Shown: positions 24,644 through 33,965, numbered from the stretch's first letter. The stretch is DNA of 64,000 bases from Polycyclovorans sp964425915 (GCA_964425915.1 CAYROO010000003.1:372001-436000), one strand, 5' to 3'. Translations and numbers: made by a program. Notes: generated from the letters alone by a model not told the origin.

Positions 24644-26157
24644 GGCGCCCCCATTGGGCTAGGATTGGGGACATCTTCGCGCAACCGGGCAATCACGGTC
24701 AGCAGCTGCTCCAGGGTGCGCTCTGCCGTCAAGGTGTCGATGGCGTCGGACACCGTCAACTCGCGTCGCGCGGTGCGGTGGAGCACCTCAGATCGCAACG
24801 GCAGCGGCGCCTGGTCGAGCGCAGGCAATGCCGTCCCGGTCGCCAGCGACCGCGCCAGCTGCGCCCGCGCGGGCGCCAGACCTCGGCATGCCAGCAGGGG
24901 TGCCAGTTCGCAATCTTCCAGCAGTGCCGCCAGCTGCTCGGCCAGCGCAAGACGCTGGATCATCGCGGCAAACACCGGAAGCCGTTGCGGCTCGATGGCC
25001 GGTACCCGCTGCAGAAAGCTCGCGATGACCGGCAGTACCGCACGTGCATCCTGCGGATAGATCACGGGCTTCCCGCGCAGTGCCTCCTCCAAATAGGCCT
25101 GCAACAGGCCCACCGCTTCATCGACGGCGCGTCTTGCTGCATCCAGAGCCAGGGCGGGCACAGTGGCCAGACTGGCATCCAGGTGGCGGGACAGTGGCGC
25201 GTGTGGTTCGGGCACCCAGCGCAACGCGAAGGCCGCCAGCGGGCCGATCAGCGGAATGAATAGGGCCGCTCCCAGCAGATTGAACGCGGTGTGGAAGGCC
25301 GCCAGCGACAGCGCCTGGTCATCGTGAAGATAGGTCTCGGTCCAAGCATCGACAGCATGCGTGAACAGTGGCAGCAGCAGAAAAGCGACCGTGCCGGTGC
25401 CGACGTTGAACAGGATGTGCACCAGCGCCGTGCGTTTAGCGGGGGCCTGCGCACCGATGGCAGCAATAACGGCGGTCACTGTGGTGCCGACGTTCTGACC
25501 GATCACCAGTGCCGCCGCCTGCTCGAAGTTGATGGCACCGCCCGACAAGGCGGTGAGAGTGGTGGCAACCGCCGCACTGGAGGATTGCATCACCACGGTC
25601 ATCGCCACGCCGAGCCCCACCAGACCCAGACGTGCGCCGATGCCCTCGGCGGAATAGCGGCTGAAATCCCAGTGAGAAGAGAGCGCCGCCATGCCCTCCT
25701 GCAACACATCGATGCCGACGAAGATCACGCCGAACCCGGCCAAGGCCGTGCCGGCCTGCGCCAGGCGCTTGCGACCCAACAGGCGCGCCAGGGCACCGAC
25801 GCCGATCAGTGGCAACGCCAGGCTGCCCACCGACAGCTTGAGCCCCAATAGTGAGACGATCCAGCCGGTGCTGGTGGTGCCAATGTTGGCGCCGATGATG
25901 ACGCCGATGGCGTTGTTGAAGCCAAGCAGACCCGCCGACACGAAGCCGATGGTGGCCAGGGTGGTAGCGCTGGAGCTCTGCACCAGTGCGGTGACACCGG
26001 CGCCCGTGGCGACGGCGGTCCAGCGGCTACCGGTGAAGCGCGCCAGCCAACTCCGCAACGCATCACCGGCCAATGCCTTGAGACCGTCGGTCATCAGCAC
26101 CATGCCCAGCAGGAACAGTCCGATACCGCCCAGAACCGTGCCGAGAGTACTCAACAC
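24640..26157 (-). CDS. Na+/phosphate cotransporter family protein (NptA/YjbB-like) with PhoU-like tail
   Basis: 505 residues. Two inverted Na/Pi-cotransporter repeats carry the signature QSSSA twice (starting at residues 60 and 191), each followed by an (N)xGTT motif (about 91 and 222). About nine hydrophobic segments end near residue 320. The last 165 or so residues are soluble and helical, resembling the PhoU-like domain of YjbB-type proteins. E. coli YjbB exports phosphate; other members import it, so direction is open. It lies 12 bases after hisD and is translationally coupled to pap, linking phosphate flux with polyphosphate use. Confidence 0.92.
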   Translation of the reverse strand: MLSTLGTVLGGIGLFLLGMVLMTDGLKALAGDALRSWLARFTGSRWTAVATGAGVTALVQSSSATTLATIGFVSAGLLGFNNAIGVIIGANIGTTSTGWIVSLLGLKLSVGSLALPLIGVGALARLLGRKRLAQAGTALAGFGVIFVGIDVLQEGMAALSSHWDFSRYSAEGIGARLGLVGLGVAMTVVMQSSSAAVATTLTALSGGAINFEQAAALVIGQNVGTTVTAVIAAIGAQAPAKRTALVHILFNVGTGTVAFLLLPLFTHAVDAWTETYLHDDQALSLAAFHTAFNLLGAALFIPLIGPLAAFALRWVPEPHAPLSRHLDASLATVPALALDAARRAVDEAVGLLQAYLEEALRGKPVIYPQDARAVLPVIASFLQRVPAIEPQRLPVFAAMIQRLALAEQLAALLEDCELAPLLACRGLAPARAQLARSLATGTALPALDQAPLPLRSEVLHRTARRELTVSDAIDTLTAERTLEQLLTVIARLREDVPNPSPMGAP

Positions 26158-26169
26158 GGTGACATCGCC

Positions 26170-27471
26170 CTAGCCGCGGTCGCGGGCACTCGCGGCATGC
26201 GCCGCCAGGCCTTCGGCATCGGCGATACGACCGGCCACCGAGGAGAGAACCCGCGCTCCATCAACACTGCAGGCGATGAGACTGGTCCGCTTCTGGAACT
26301 CGTAGACGCCCAGCGGATTGGAAAACCGGGCCGCACGTGAGGTCGGCAGCACGTGGTTGGGGCCCGCGCAGTAGTCGCCCAGCGCCTCCGGGGTGTGGCG
26401 CCCCATGAAGATGGCGCCAGCGTGGCGGATCTTGGGCAGCAGCGCCTCGGGATCGTCGACCGCCAGTTCCAGATGTTCGGCTGCGATGTGGTTGGCAATG
26501 GCCGCGGCATCGTCCAGGTCTCGCACGTGGATCAGCGCCCCACGATGGCCCATCGAGGCGCGCACGATGTCCTGACGCGGTAGCTCGGCAAGGCGCGCGT
26601 TGAGCGCGGCTTCGACAGCGTCGAGGTGGGCGGCATCGGGGCTGATGAGAATGGACTGCGCCAGTTCGTCATGCTCGGCCTGGCTGAACAGGTCCATCGC
26701 CATCCAGCGCGGGTCGGAGCCCGGTTCGCTGATCACCACGATTTCGGAAGGGCCGGCAATGGAATCGATCCCGACCCGACCGAACACGCGGCGCTTGGCG
26801 GCAGCCACATAGGCATTGCCGGGGCCGACGATCTTGTCGACCGAGGGCACCGTCTCGGTGCCCCAGGCCAGCGCCGCCACTGCCTGCGCGCCGCCGACGG
26901 TGATGACGCGGTCGATCCCGGCCAGATAGGCCGCGCCCAGCACCACCGGGTTGAGCTGGTCATCCGGCGCCGGTACCACCATCACCACTTCGGGGACGCC
27001 CGCCACCTTGGCGGGGATGGCATTCATCAGCACCGACGAGGGGTAGGCCGCCTTGCCGCCCGGCACGTAGAGGCCAACCCGGTCCATGGGCGTGACCCGC
27101 TGACCCAGCTGGTTGCCGAGTGCATCGGTGAAGCTGAACGGCGCGATGCGCTGATGTTCGGCGTAGGCGCGGATGCGCTCCGCGGCGGTCTGCAGCGCCT
27201 CGCGCAGGTCCGGCGGCAGGCTGTTCCAGGCAGCCTCCAGCCGCGCATGCGGCAGCACCAGTTGCGCTGCATCCGTCACGGCACGGCGGTCGAAACGGTT
27301 GGTGTAGCGCAGCAGCGCGGCGTCTCCCTCCGCGCGCACCGCCAAGATGATGTCGTCCACCACGGCGGTGATATCGGCGCTGATCTCAGGCGCGCGGTCC
27401 AACAAGGCGTCGAGGGACGCGGCGAAGGCGGGGTCTCGGCTGTCCAGCCGCTGGATGCCCAGCGCGCTCAT
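26170..27471 (-). CDS. hisD: Histidinol dehydrogenase HisD
   Basis: 433 residues, full length. HisD catalyses the last two oxidations to L-histidine with NAD and zinc. Motifs seen: VPGGKAAYPSSVLMNAIPAKVAGV, GPGNAYVAAAKR, the signature IDSIAGPSEIVVI, the Zn-binding QAEHDE region, and catalytic Glu/His in HIAAEHLELAVDD. The start overlaps the hisG stop by ATGA. hisC and hisB do not follow, so the his pathway is split in this genome. Confidence 0.98.
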   Translation of the reverse strand: MSALGIQRLDSRDPAFAASLDALLDRAPEISADITAVVDDIILAVRAEGDAALLRYTNRFDRRAVTDAAQLVLPHARLEAAWNSLPPDLREALQTAAERIRAYAEHQRIAPFSFTDALGNQLGQRVTPMDRVGLYVPGGKAAYPSSVLMNAIPAKVAGVPEVVMVVPAPDDQLNPVVLGAAYLAGIDRVITVGGAQAVAALAWGTETVPSVDKIVGPGNAYVAAAKRRVFGRVGIDSIAGPSEIVVISEPGSDPRWMAMDLFSQAEHDELAQSILISPDAAHLDAVEAALNARLAELPRQDIVRASMGHRGALIHVRDLDDAAAIANHIAAEHLELAVDDPEALLPKIRHAGAIFMGRHTPEALGDYCAGPNHVLPTSRAARFSNPLGVYEFQKRTSLIACSVDGARVLSSVAGRIADAEGLAAHAASARDRG

Positions 27472-28097
27472 CCGGCGCTCCCGGTGGCCTCGGAAAAACG
27501 ATCCAGCCAGCCGCGGATGGCGACGTGCTTCATCTTCATGGCCGCCTTGTTGACCACCAGCCGCGCGGTGATCGGCGCGATCACTTCGGTTTCCACCAGG
27601 CCATTGGCCTTGAGGGTGTTGCCGGTGTCGACCAGGTCGACGATGACATCGGCCAGCCCCACCAGGGGCGCCAGCTCCATGGACCCGTAGAGCTTGATGA
27701 TCTCGACCTGGGCATCCCGCCGCGCGAAGTGCGCGCGGGTGAGCGCAGGGTACTTGGTGGCCACGCGCAGACGGCGCTGTGGCGGCGGCGGCGGTGCATC
27801 CTTCTGCTGCGCGACCGACAGCCGGCAGCCGGCAATGCCGAGGTCCAGCGGCTCGTACAGGTCCTGGCCGCCGTGCTCCATCAGCACATCCTTGCCGGTG
27901 ATACCCATGTCGGCCGCACCGTAGGCCACGTAGGTGGGCACGTCGGCCGGCCGGATGATGAGCAGCTGCAGGTCCGGCACCGTGGTGGGAACGCGCAGCA
28001 GACGGCCGATGTCTCCGGCCGGTTCAACGCCCATCCGCTGCAGCAGCGGCAGGCTATCGTCGAGGATGCGGCCCTTGGAAAGCGCGAGGGTGATCAT
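27468..28097 (-). CDS. hisG: ATP phosphoribosyltransferase HisG, short form
   Basis: 209 residues, the short HisG-S form that lacks the C-terminal regulatory ACT-like domain and needs HisZ as partner. It catalyses the first step of histidine synthesis, ATP plus PRPP. Key motifs are the N-terminal LALSKGRILDDSLPLL, YGAADMGITGKDVL and the PRPP loop ADVIVDLVDTGNTLKANGL. It is separated from murA by 57 bases that hold a hairpin and a -10-like TATACT. hisZ is not in the window. Confidence 0.97.
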   Translation of the reverse strand: MITLALSKGRILDDSLPLLQRMGVEPAGDIGRLLRVPTTVPDLQLLIIRPADVPTYVAYGAADMGITGKDVLMEHGGQDLYEPLDLGIAGCRLSVAQQKDAPPPPPQRRLRVATKYPALTRAHFARRDAQVEIIKLYGSMELAPLVGLADVIVDLVDTGNTLKANGLVETEVIAPITARLVVNKAAMKMKHVAIRGWLDRFSEATGSAG

Positions 28098-28124
28098 GAA
28101 GGCGGACGCGAAAAACGGGCGGCT

Positions 28125-28150
28125 AGTATACCGGCGGGGGCGGCCCCGCC
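28125..28150 (-). promoter_or_regulatory. Hairpin and -10-like box between murA and hisG
   Basis: On the minus strand GGCGGGG/CCCCGCC (28133-28150, 4-base loop) follows the murA stop and is directly followed by TATACT (28125-28130), a good -10 match 27 bases before the hisG ATG. No convincing -35 is seen inside the hairpin, and no T-run. It may be a weak terminator combined with an internal promoter. Confidence 0.4.
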
Positions 28151-28154
28151 CCGA

Positions 28155-29420
28155 TCACAGCAGCTTGTCCACCCGTCGGATCTGCGCCCCCAGCGCCTGC
28201 AGCTTCTGCTCGATGCGCTCGTAGCCACGGTCCATGTGGTAGATGCGGTCAATGATGGTCTCGCCATCGGCCGCGAGTGCGGCAATCACCAGCGAGGCCG
28301 ACGCCCGCAGGTCGGTGGCCATGATCGGTGCTGCAGTCAGCCGTTCCTTGCCGGTAATGATGGCGGTATTACCTTCCACCCGGATGTCCGCCCCCAGCCG
28401 CAGCAGCTCGTTGGCGTGCATGAAACGGTTCTCGAAGATGGTTTCGCGGATGGTGCCGGTGCCCTCGGCCAGGCAGTTCATCGCCATGATCTGCGCCTGC
28501 ATGTCGGTGGGAAACCCAGGATGCGGCATGGTATGCAGGTTGACCGCCTTGGGACGCTGGCCCTGCATGTCCAGCTCGATGAAGTCCACACCGGTGCGGA
28601 TGTGCGCACCCGCCTGCTGCAGCTTGACCAGCACCGCGTCCAGCAGCGAGGGATCGGTGTCGGTGACGCGGCAGCGGCCGCGGGTGGTGGCAGCGGCGGC
28701 CAGATAGGTGCCGGTCTCGATCCGGTCCGGCAGCACCCGGTGCTCGGCGGCGTGCAACCGGTCCACGCCCTGAATGTGGATGGTGGTGGTGCCGTCGCCC
28801 GCAATCTTGGCGCCCATGGCCCGTAGACAATTGGCGAGATCCACCACTTCCGGTTCTCGCGCGGCATTTTCCAGCACGGTCTCGCCGCGCGCCAGCACCG
28901 CCGCCATCATCAGGTTCTCGGTGCCGGTAACGGTGACGGTGTCGAAGACGATGCGGGCGCCCTTGAGTTTGCTGGCACGGGCATGGACGAAGCCGCCTTC
29001 CAACTTGATCTCGGCGCCCATGGCCTCCAGCCCCATCAGGTGCAGGTTGACCGGCCGCGCGCCGATGGCGCAGCCACCCGGCAGCGAGACGTGCCCTTCG
29101 CCGCGCGCCGCCACCAGCGGCCCCAACACCAGGATGCTGGCCCGCATGGTGCGCACCAGCTCGTAGGGCGCCACGCAGGTGGTGATGCCGCGGGCATCGA
29201 GCACGCGTGTATGGCTGTCCGGGCGTTCAACCTTCACCCCCATCTGGCTCAGCAGCTTGCCGGTGGTGCCGACATCCCAGAGATCGGGGACGTTGGTGAC
29301 GGTCAGCGGCGCATCCGACAGCAGCGCTGCACAGAGAATCGGCAACGCGGCGTTCTTGGCACCACTGGCGGCGATTTCGCCGTCGAGCGGGCCGTTGCCC
29401 TCAATGACGAACTTATCCAT
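28155..29420 (-). CDS. murA: UDP-N-acetylglucosamine 1-carboxyvinyltransferase MurA
   Basis: 421 residues, standard length. MurA transfers enolpyruvate from PEP to UDP-GlcNAc, the first committed step of peptidoglycan synthesis. The N-terminus MDKFVIEGNGPLDGEIAASGAKNAALPIL is typical. The active-site Cys117 is present in LPGGCAIGARPV, so the enzyme should be the fosfomycin-sensitive type. The ATG overlaps the ibaG stop by one base (TGATG), as in many gammaproteobacteria where ibaG precedes murA. Confidence 0.98.
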   Translation of the reverse strand: MDKFVIEGNGPLDGEIAASGAKNAALPILCAALLSDAPLTVTNVPDLWDVGTTGKLLSQMGVKVERPDSHTRVLDARGITTCVAPYELVRTMRASILVLGPLVAARGEGHVSLPGGCAIGARPVNLHLMGLEAMGAEIKLEGGFVHARASKLKGARIVFDTVTVTGTENLMMAAVLARGETVLENAAREPEVVDLANCLRAMGAKIAGDGTTTIHIQGVDRLHAAEHRVLPDRIETGTYLAAAATTRGRCRVTDTDPSLLDAVLVKLQQAGAHIRTGVDFIELDMQGQRPKAVNLHTMPHPGFPTDMQAQIMAMNCLAEGTGTIRETIFENRFMHANELLRLGADIRVEGNTAIITGKERLTAAPIMATDLRASASLVIAALAADGETIIDRIYHMDRGYERIEQKLQALGAQIRRVDKLL

Positions 29421-29656
29421 CAGGCACAGGGCGCCTTGGGCGCACGGGTGCGCAGGGCCAGCGCGTGGATCTCGCGGCCCATGCGCTCGCCCAGCGCGGC
29501 ATAGACCATGCGGTGCTGCTCGACCATGGTCTTGCCGGCGAAGCCGGGATACAGCACCTCGGCCTCGAAATGCTGGCCATCGTCGCCCCGAACCTGGGCC
29601 ACACAGCCGGGTAGGCCGGCCTCGATGAGTTGTTCGATCTGCTTGCGGTCCATCAT
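29420..29656 (-). CDS. ibaG: BolA-family protein IbaG
   Basis: 78 residues, a single BolA domain. The helix-turn region FAGKTMVEQHRMVYAALGERMGREIHALALRT with the conserved His is diagnostic. IbaG binds monothiol glutaredoxins through a shared Fe-S cluster and is linked to acid stress. The position directly before murA matches E. coli (ibaG-murA) and favours IbaG over BolA. Two Met codons begin the frame; either could be the start. Confidence 0.92.
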   Translation of the reverse strand: MMDRKQIEQLIEAGLPGCVAQVRGDDGQHFEAEVLYPGFAGKTMVEQHRMVYAALGERMGREIHALALRTRAPKAPCA

Positions 29657-29666
29657 GACGCGCTCC

Positions 29667-30443
29667 TTATTTGCGCAGCTTATAGCCGCTCATCAGCATC
29701 CACAGGGCGATGCCGGACATCACGGCGGTGAAGGCCGCACTCCACAACAGGCTCTGCCACACCGGCACGTCGGCAATGCCGAAGAAGCCGTAGCGGAAAC
29801 CATCGATCATGTAGAAGAACGGGTTGAAGTGCGACACCCGGTCCCACAGTTCGGGCAGGGCGTGCACCGAATAGAACACGCCGGACAGGAACGACAGCGG
29901 CGTGATGAAGAAATTGGTGAAAGCGGCGATATGGTCAAATTTCTGGCTGATCAGCCCGACGATCACGCCGAACGCCGCCAGCCCGGTTGCAGCCAGCAGA
30001 AACACCGCCAGCAACACCAGCGGATGCGCGAACGGCAGCGGCACGAAAGGCAGGGTCACCGCCAGCATCGCCAGGCTGACCAACAGCGCGCGAATGATGG
30101 CCGCGCCGACATAGGCACAAAACCATTCCCAAGCCCCGATCGGCGCCAGCATCACAAACACCAGGTTGCCCATCACCTTGGACTGGATGAGGCTGGAGCT
30201 GGAGTTGGCAAAGGCGTTCTGGATCACCGTCATCATGATCAGGCCGGGGACCAGGAACTCGGTGTAACTGACGCCTTCGTACACCGGCGCGCGGCCCTGC
30301 ATGGCCTGGGCAAACACCAGCAGGTAGAGCAGCGAGGTGATGATCGGCGCCCCCACGGTCTGACCCAGCACGCTGGTGAAACGCTTGACCTCCTTGAGAA
30401 ACAGGGTGCGGAACCCGATCGGATTGCGGGTCATCTCACTCAT
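29667..30443 (-). CDS. ABC-2 type exporter permease (YadH-like)
   Basis: 258 residues with six predicted transmembrane helices and the ABC-2 permease motif region GVFYSVHALPELWDRVSHFNPFFYMIDGFRYGFFG near the C-terminus. It pairs with the ATPase gene, which it overlaps by 4 bases. E. coli YadGH is the closest well-known pair; the substrate is unknown. In E. coli the mla genes precede ibaG-murA; here this exporter occupies that place. Confidence 0.92.
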   Translation of the reverse strand: MSEMTRNPIGFRTLFLKEVKRFTSVLGQTVGAPIITSLLYLLVFAQAMQGRAPVYEGVSYTEFLVPGLIMMTVIQNAFANSSSSLIQSKVMGNLVFVMLAPIGAWEWFCAYVGAAIIRALLVSLAMLAVTLPFVPLPFAHPLVLLAVFLLAATGLAAFGVIVGLISQKFDHIAAFTNFFITPLSFLSGVFYSVHALPELWDRVSHFNPFFYMIDGFRYGFFGIADVPVWQSLLWSAAFTAVMSGIALWMLMSGYKLRK

Positions 30444-31342
30444 GCGCCGGTCAGCTCCACGAAGATGTCTTCCAGATCCGGCTCACGGGTGTGCACGTCC
30501 TCGATGACGCAGCCCGCCTTGCGCAAAGTTTCCAGCACCGCGCCCACCGGGTGGGTCTGGCTGGGCAGGCGCAATTCGACATGGCCATTGGGCTCGCCGC
30601 TGATCAGCGGCTGCAGGCTGTCCGGCAGCGGTGCGCCCGACAGCTTCAGCTTGAGGAAACGGAAGGGATGCTGACCCAGCAGTGCCGCCGTGGTCTCCAG
30701 CGCCCGGATCTCGCCATGGTCGAGGATGGCGATGCGTTCACACATCTCCTGCGCCTCTTCCAGGTAGTGGGTGGTGAGCACCACCGTGGTGCCGTTGCGG
30801 TGCAAATCGCGCATGAAGGCCCACAGGGTACGGCGCAGCTCGACGTCCACCCCGGCGGTGGGTTCGTCGAGAATCACCACCGGCGGCCGGTGCACCAGCG
30901 CCTGCGCAATCAGCACTCGGCGCTTCATGCCACCCGACAGCCCGCGCATCGGCGAGCGGCGCTTATCGGCCAGGTCCAGGCGCTCCAGCATCTCGTCAAT
31001 CCACGGCCAGCTGTCGCGGCCACAGCCGAAGTACCCGGCCTGCAGGCGCAGCATGTCAACGACATTGAAGAAAGGATCGAACACCAGCTCCTGCGGCACC
31101 ACGCCCAGCGAGCGCCGCGCCATGCGCCAGTCGCGAACCGTATCGTGTCCCATCACGCTGATCCGGCCGCTGCTGGCCTGCGACAGCCCGGCGATGATGC
31201 TGATCAGGGTGGACTTGCCGGCACCGTTGGGGCCGAGCAGACCGAAGAACTCGCCGGGCCGGATGTCGAAGGACACGCCATTGAGCGCCTGGAGTGCGCC
31301 ATAGCGTTTGTGGACATCTTCGATACGAATGGCCGCGTGCAT
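30440..31342 (-). CDS. ABC exporter ATP-binding protein (YadG-like)
   Basis: 300 residues. Walker A GPNGAGKSTL, ABC signature LSGGMKRR, Walker B VVILDEPTAGVD and the H-loop TTHYLEEAQ are all present, so it should be an active ATPase. The C-terminal 85 or so residues form a DUF4162-like extension often seen in exporter ATPases. A consensus TATAAT lies only 8 bases before the ATG on the minus strand. It is the first gene of a minus-strand run that continues to murA and perhaps beyond. Confidence 0.94.
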   Translation of the reverse strand: MHAAIRIEDVHKRYGALQALNGVSFDIRPGEFFGLLGPNGAGKSTLISIIAGLSQASSGRISVMGHDTVRDWRMARRSLGVVPQELVFDPFFNVVDMLRLQAGYFGCGRDSWPWIDEMLERLDLADKRRSPMRGLSGGMKRRVLIAQALVHRPPVVILDEPTAGVDVELRRTLWAFMRDLHRNGTTVVLTTHYLEEAQEMCERIAILDHGEIRALETTAALLGQHPFRFLKLKLSGAPLPDSLQPLISGEPNGHVELRLPSQTHPVGAVLETLRKAGCVIEDVHTREPDLEDIFVELTGA

Positions 31343-31350
31343 AAGCGCTC

Positions 31351-31356
31351 ATTATA
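31351..31356 (-). promoter_or_regulatory. TATAAT -10 box immediately upstream of the YadG-like gene
   Basis: A perfect TATAAT on the minus strand ends 8 bases before the ATG at 31342, so transcription would start at or next to the start codon (leaderless or nearly so). The candidate -35 region (TGTGGC, 16-base spacer) is poor. The overlapping plus-strand TATATT could serve the photolyase gene in the opposite direction. Confidence 0.4.
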
Positions 31357-31386
31357 TTCGTTGGACCTTTTCGCCACAGGCCGACC

Positions 31387-32799
31387 ATGTCCCGCACCGC
31401 CCTCGTCTGGTTCCGCCGCGACCTGCGCCTGACTGACAACCCGGCGCTGCAGGCGGCGCTCGACAGCGGCGCGCGTATTGTGCCGGTCTACATCCACGCC
31501 CCCGAGGAGGAGGCGCCCTGGGCCCCGGGCGCCGCCAGCCGCTGGTGGCTGCACCAAAGCCTGGCGGCGCTGGAGCTCAGTCTGCAGCGCCATGGCAGCC
31601 GGCTGGTGATCCGGCGAGGGCCGACATTGCCCGCCTTGCAGGCGCTGGTGGCGGCGACCGGCGCAGAGGCGGTGTACTGGAATCGCCTCTACGAACCGGC
31701 CCTGCGCGAGCGCGACGCCCAGGTGAAAGCCGCACTCCGCGCCGATGGCCTCGGGGCCGAGAGTTTCAACAGCGCCCTGCTATTCGAACCCTGGGCGCTA
31801 CAAACCCAGGGTGGCCAGCCCTACCGGGTGTTTTCGCCTTTCTGGCGCAACGGCGAACCCCGACTGCGGGATGCCCGCACCCCGGCGCCCGCGCCCCGAA
31901 CCCTGCCGACGCCGGATACCCTGCCCGCGAGCGAGCCCCTGTCGGCGCTCGAGCTGCTGCCGCGTATTGCCTGGGATGCCGGCTTCGGGCCGGTGTGGAC
32001 GCCCGGCGAGGACGGCGCCCACAGCCGTCTCGCGCAGTTCCTCGACGGCCCGGTGGACGACTACCGTCAGCGCCGCGACCTGCCGGCGGCCACCGACGGC
32101 ACCTCCGGATTGTCACCGCACCTGCACTTCGGCGAGATCGGTCCAGTGCAGATCCTCGCGGCACTGCGGGCCCGCGGCCCGCTCGGACATCAGGCCCAAC
32201 ACTTTGTACGCGAGCTGGGCTGGCGTGAGTTTGCCCATCATTTGCTCTACCACTACCCGCAGACGCCGGACACACCGCTTTATCTGGACAAGTTCGGAGC
32301 GTTTCCATGGCGGCAAGCCGCCGACTACGCCGATGATCTGTCGGCCTGGCAGCGCGGCCAGACCGGCATCCCCATCGTCGATGCCGGCATGCGCCAGCTG
32401 TGGACTACCGGCTGGATGCACAACCGGGTGCGGATGATCGTCGCCAGCTTCCTCACCAAGAACCTGCTCACCCCCTGGCAAGAAGGCGCCCGATGGTTCT
32501 GGGACACCCTGGTCGACGCCAGCCTCGCCAACAACACCCTCGGCTGGCAGTGGGCCGCTGGCTGCGGCGCCGACGCCGCGCCCTACTTCCGCATCTTCAA
32601 TCCGATCCTGCAAAGTGAAAAGTTCGATGCGGAAGGACGCTATCTCGAACATTGGGTACCGGAACTGCGCAGCGTCGACCTCAAGCGTCGGCACGCACCC
32701 TGGACCGCCGCCGTGGCGCCGAAGGGCTATCCTGCGCCCCTCGTTGACCTTGCCGCCTCCCGTGCGCGCGCCCTCGCCGCTTACGACCAGATCCGTTGA
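31387..32799 (+). CDS. phrB: Deoxyribodipyrimidine photolyase
   Basis: 470 residues. It repairs cyclobutane pyrimidine dimers with light, using FADH and an antenna chromophore. The N-terminal antenna domain begins LVWFRRDLRLTDNPAL. The C-terminal FAD domain has the LSPHLHFGEI, FVRELGWREFAHHLLYHYP, TGIPIVDAGMRQLWTTGWMHNRVRMIVASFL and NTLGWQWAAGCGADAAPYFRIFNP motifs of class I CPD photolyases. Trp residues of the electron-transfer chain appear present. It overlaps the next gene by 4 bases. Confidence 0.97.
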   Translation: MSRTALVWFRRDLRLTDNPALQAALDSGARIVPVYIHAPEEEAPWAPGAASRWWLHQSLAALELSLQRHGSRLVIRRGPTLPALQALVAATGAEAVYWNRLYEPALRERDAQVKAALRADGLGAESFNSALLFEPWALQTQGGQPYRVFSPFWRNGEPRLRDARTPAPAPRTLPTPDTLPASEPLSALELLPRIAWDAGFGPVWTPGEDGAHSRLAQFLDGPVDDYRQRRDLPAATDGTSGLSPHLHFGEIGPVQILAALRARGPLGHQAQHFVRELGWREFAHHLLYHYPQTPDTPLYLDKFGAFPWRQAADYADDLSAWQRGQTGIPIVDAGMRQLWTTGWMHNRVRMIVASFLTKNLLTPWQEGARWFWDTLVDASLANNTLGWQWAAGCGADAAPYFRIFNPILQSEKFDAEGRYLEHWVPELRSVDLKRRHAPWTAAVAPKGYPAPLVDLAASRARALAAYDQIR

Positions 32800-33965
32800 A
32801 GCCTCCGCATCCCACCCAGGTCCGTCGTGCCATCGCCGTCCTCGCTGAGGTGCTGCGCCGGGAACGCCCGGCAGACGCCATCCTCGCCGACATCTTTCGC
32901 GCCCATCGTGAAATGGGCGGGCGCGACCGCGCGCATCTCAGTGACCTCGTCTATGGCGTGCTGCGGGATCTGCGACGCCTGCAGCGCTGGGTGGGCAATG
33001 CGCCCACCGAGCTGATTGCGGCACGCCTGTCCGAACATCCGGGGGTCGGCGCCGACGGGCTGGCACGGTATGCGCTGGCGCCGCCGGGCCCACCCCCCAC
33101 CGAACTCGACTGGGCAGAACGGGCCAATCTGCCGCCCTGGCTGATCCCGGAATGGCAGGCCCTGCTGCCCGAAGCCGAGTGGAACGCGGCAGCCGCGGCC
33201 CTGAACCAGCCCGGCACGGCTGATTTTCGGGTCAACCGCCTGCGGGCTGACCGTGATGCGGTGTTGCAGGCCCTGCGCAACCGCGGCATCGAAGCCCAAC
33301 CGACCCCCTGGGCCCCGGCGGGCATCCGCCTGCCACGGCGCCTGCCGCACACCGACCCGCTGCTCGCCGATGGCCAGCTCGAACCCCAGGACGAAGGCAG
33401 CCAGTGGCTGGTGGCCTGCCTGCCGCTGGGTCCCGGCGAACGGGTGCTGGACTATTGCGCGGGCGCTGGCGGCAAGAGCCTGGCGCTGGCGGCGTCGGGC
33501 GCGCAGGTCAGTGCCACCGATGCCGACCCGCATCGCCTGCGGCGACTGCCGGCGCGCGCCCAGCGCGCGGGCGCCGACATCACCCTGCTCGACTTCCCCC
33601 CTGCTGCCGACCCCTACGATGGCGTCCTGGTCGACGCCCCCTGCTCGGGGACCGGCACCTTGCGGCGATCACCCGAGTTGCGCCTCGACGCCCCGGATAT
33701 CGCCACCCTGGCTACCCTGCAGCGGCAGATCCTGGCCGACGCCGCGCAGCGGGTGGCCGCCGGGGGCTGGTTGGTCTACGCCACCTGCAGCCTGATGCAG
33801 CAGGAGAACGAGGCCGTGGTCGCAGACTTTGCCGCCGGGCATCCGCAGTTTGTCCCCATGCCACTGCGTCGCCCGGGCGAGGACCCCGCGGCGCAACTGC
33901 GGCTATGGCCCCACCGGCACGGCACGGACGGCTTCTTCGCCGCCGGCTTCCGCCGGGCCGGATGA
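32796..33965 (+). CDS. RsmB/NOP-family RNA m5C methyltransferase
   Basis: 389 residues. The SAM-binding core begins VLDYCAGAGGKSLALAA. Both catalytic cysteine motifs are present: DAPCSGTGTLRRSPELR (motif IV) and YATCSLMQQENEAVV (motif VI). The N-terminal part is a NusB-like helical region. The start is TTG at 32796, overlapping the photolyase stop as TTGA, which indicates translational coupling. It could be RsmB itself (16S C967) or a paralogue; rsmB normally sits with fmt/def, which are not here, so I leave the symbol open. Confidence 0.9.
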   Translation: MKPPHPTQVRRAIAVLAEVLRRERPADAILADIFRAHREMGGRDRAHLSDLVYGVLRDLRRLQRWVGNAPTELIAARLSEHPGVGADGLARYALAPPGPPPTELDWAERANLPPWLIPEWQALLPEAEWNAAAAALNQPGTADFRVNRLRADRDAVLQALRNRGIEAQPTPWAPAGIRLPRRLPHTDPLLADGQLEPQDEGSQWLVACLPLGPGERVLDYCAGAGGKSLALAASGAQVSATDADPHRLRRLPARAQRAGADITLLDFPPAADPYDGVLVDAPCSGTGTLRRSPELRLDAPDIATLATLQRQILADAAQRVAAGGWLVYATCSLMQQENEAVVADFAAGHPQFVPMPLRRPGEDPAAQLRLWPHRHGTDGFFAAGFRRAG

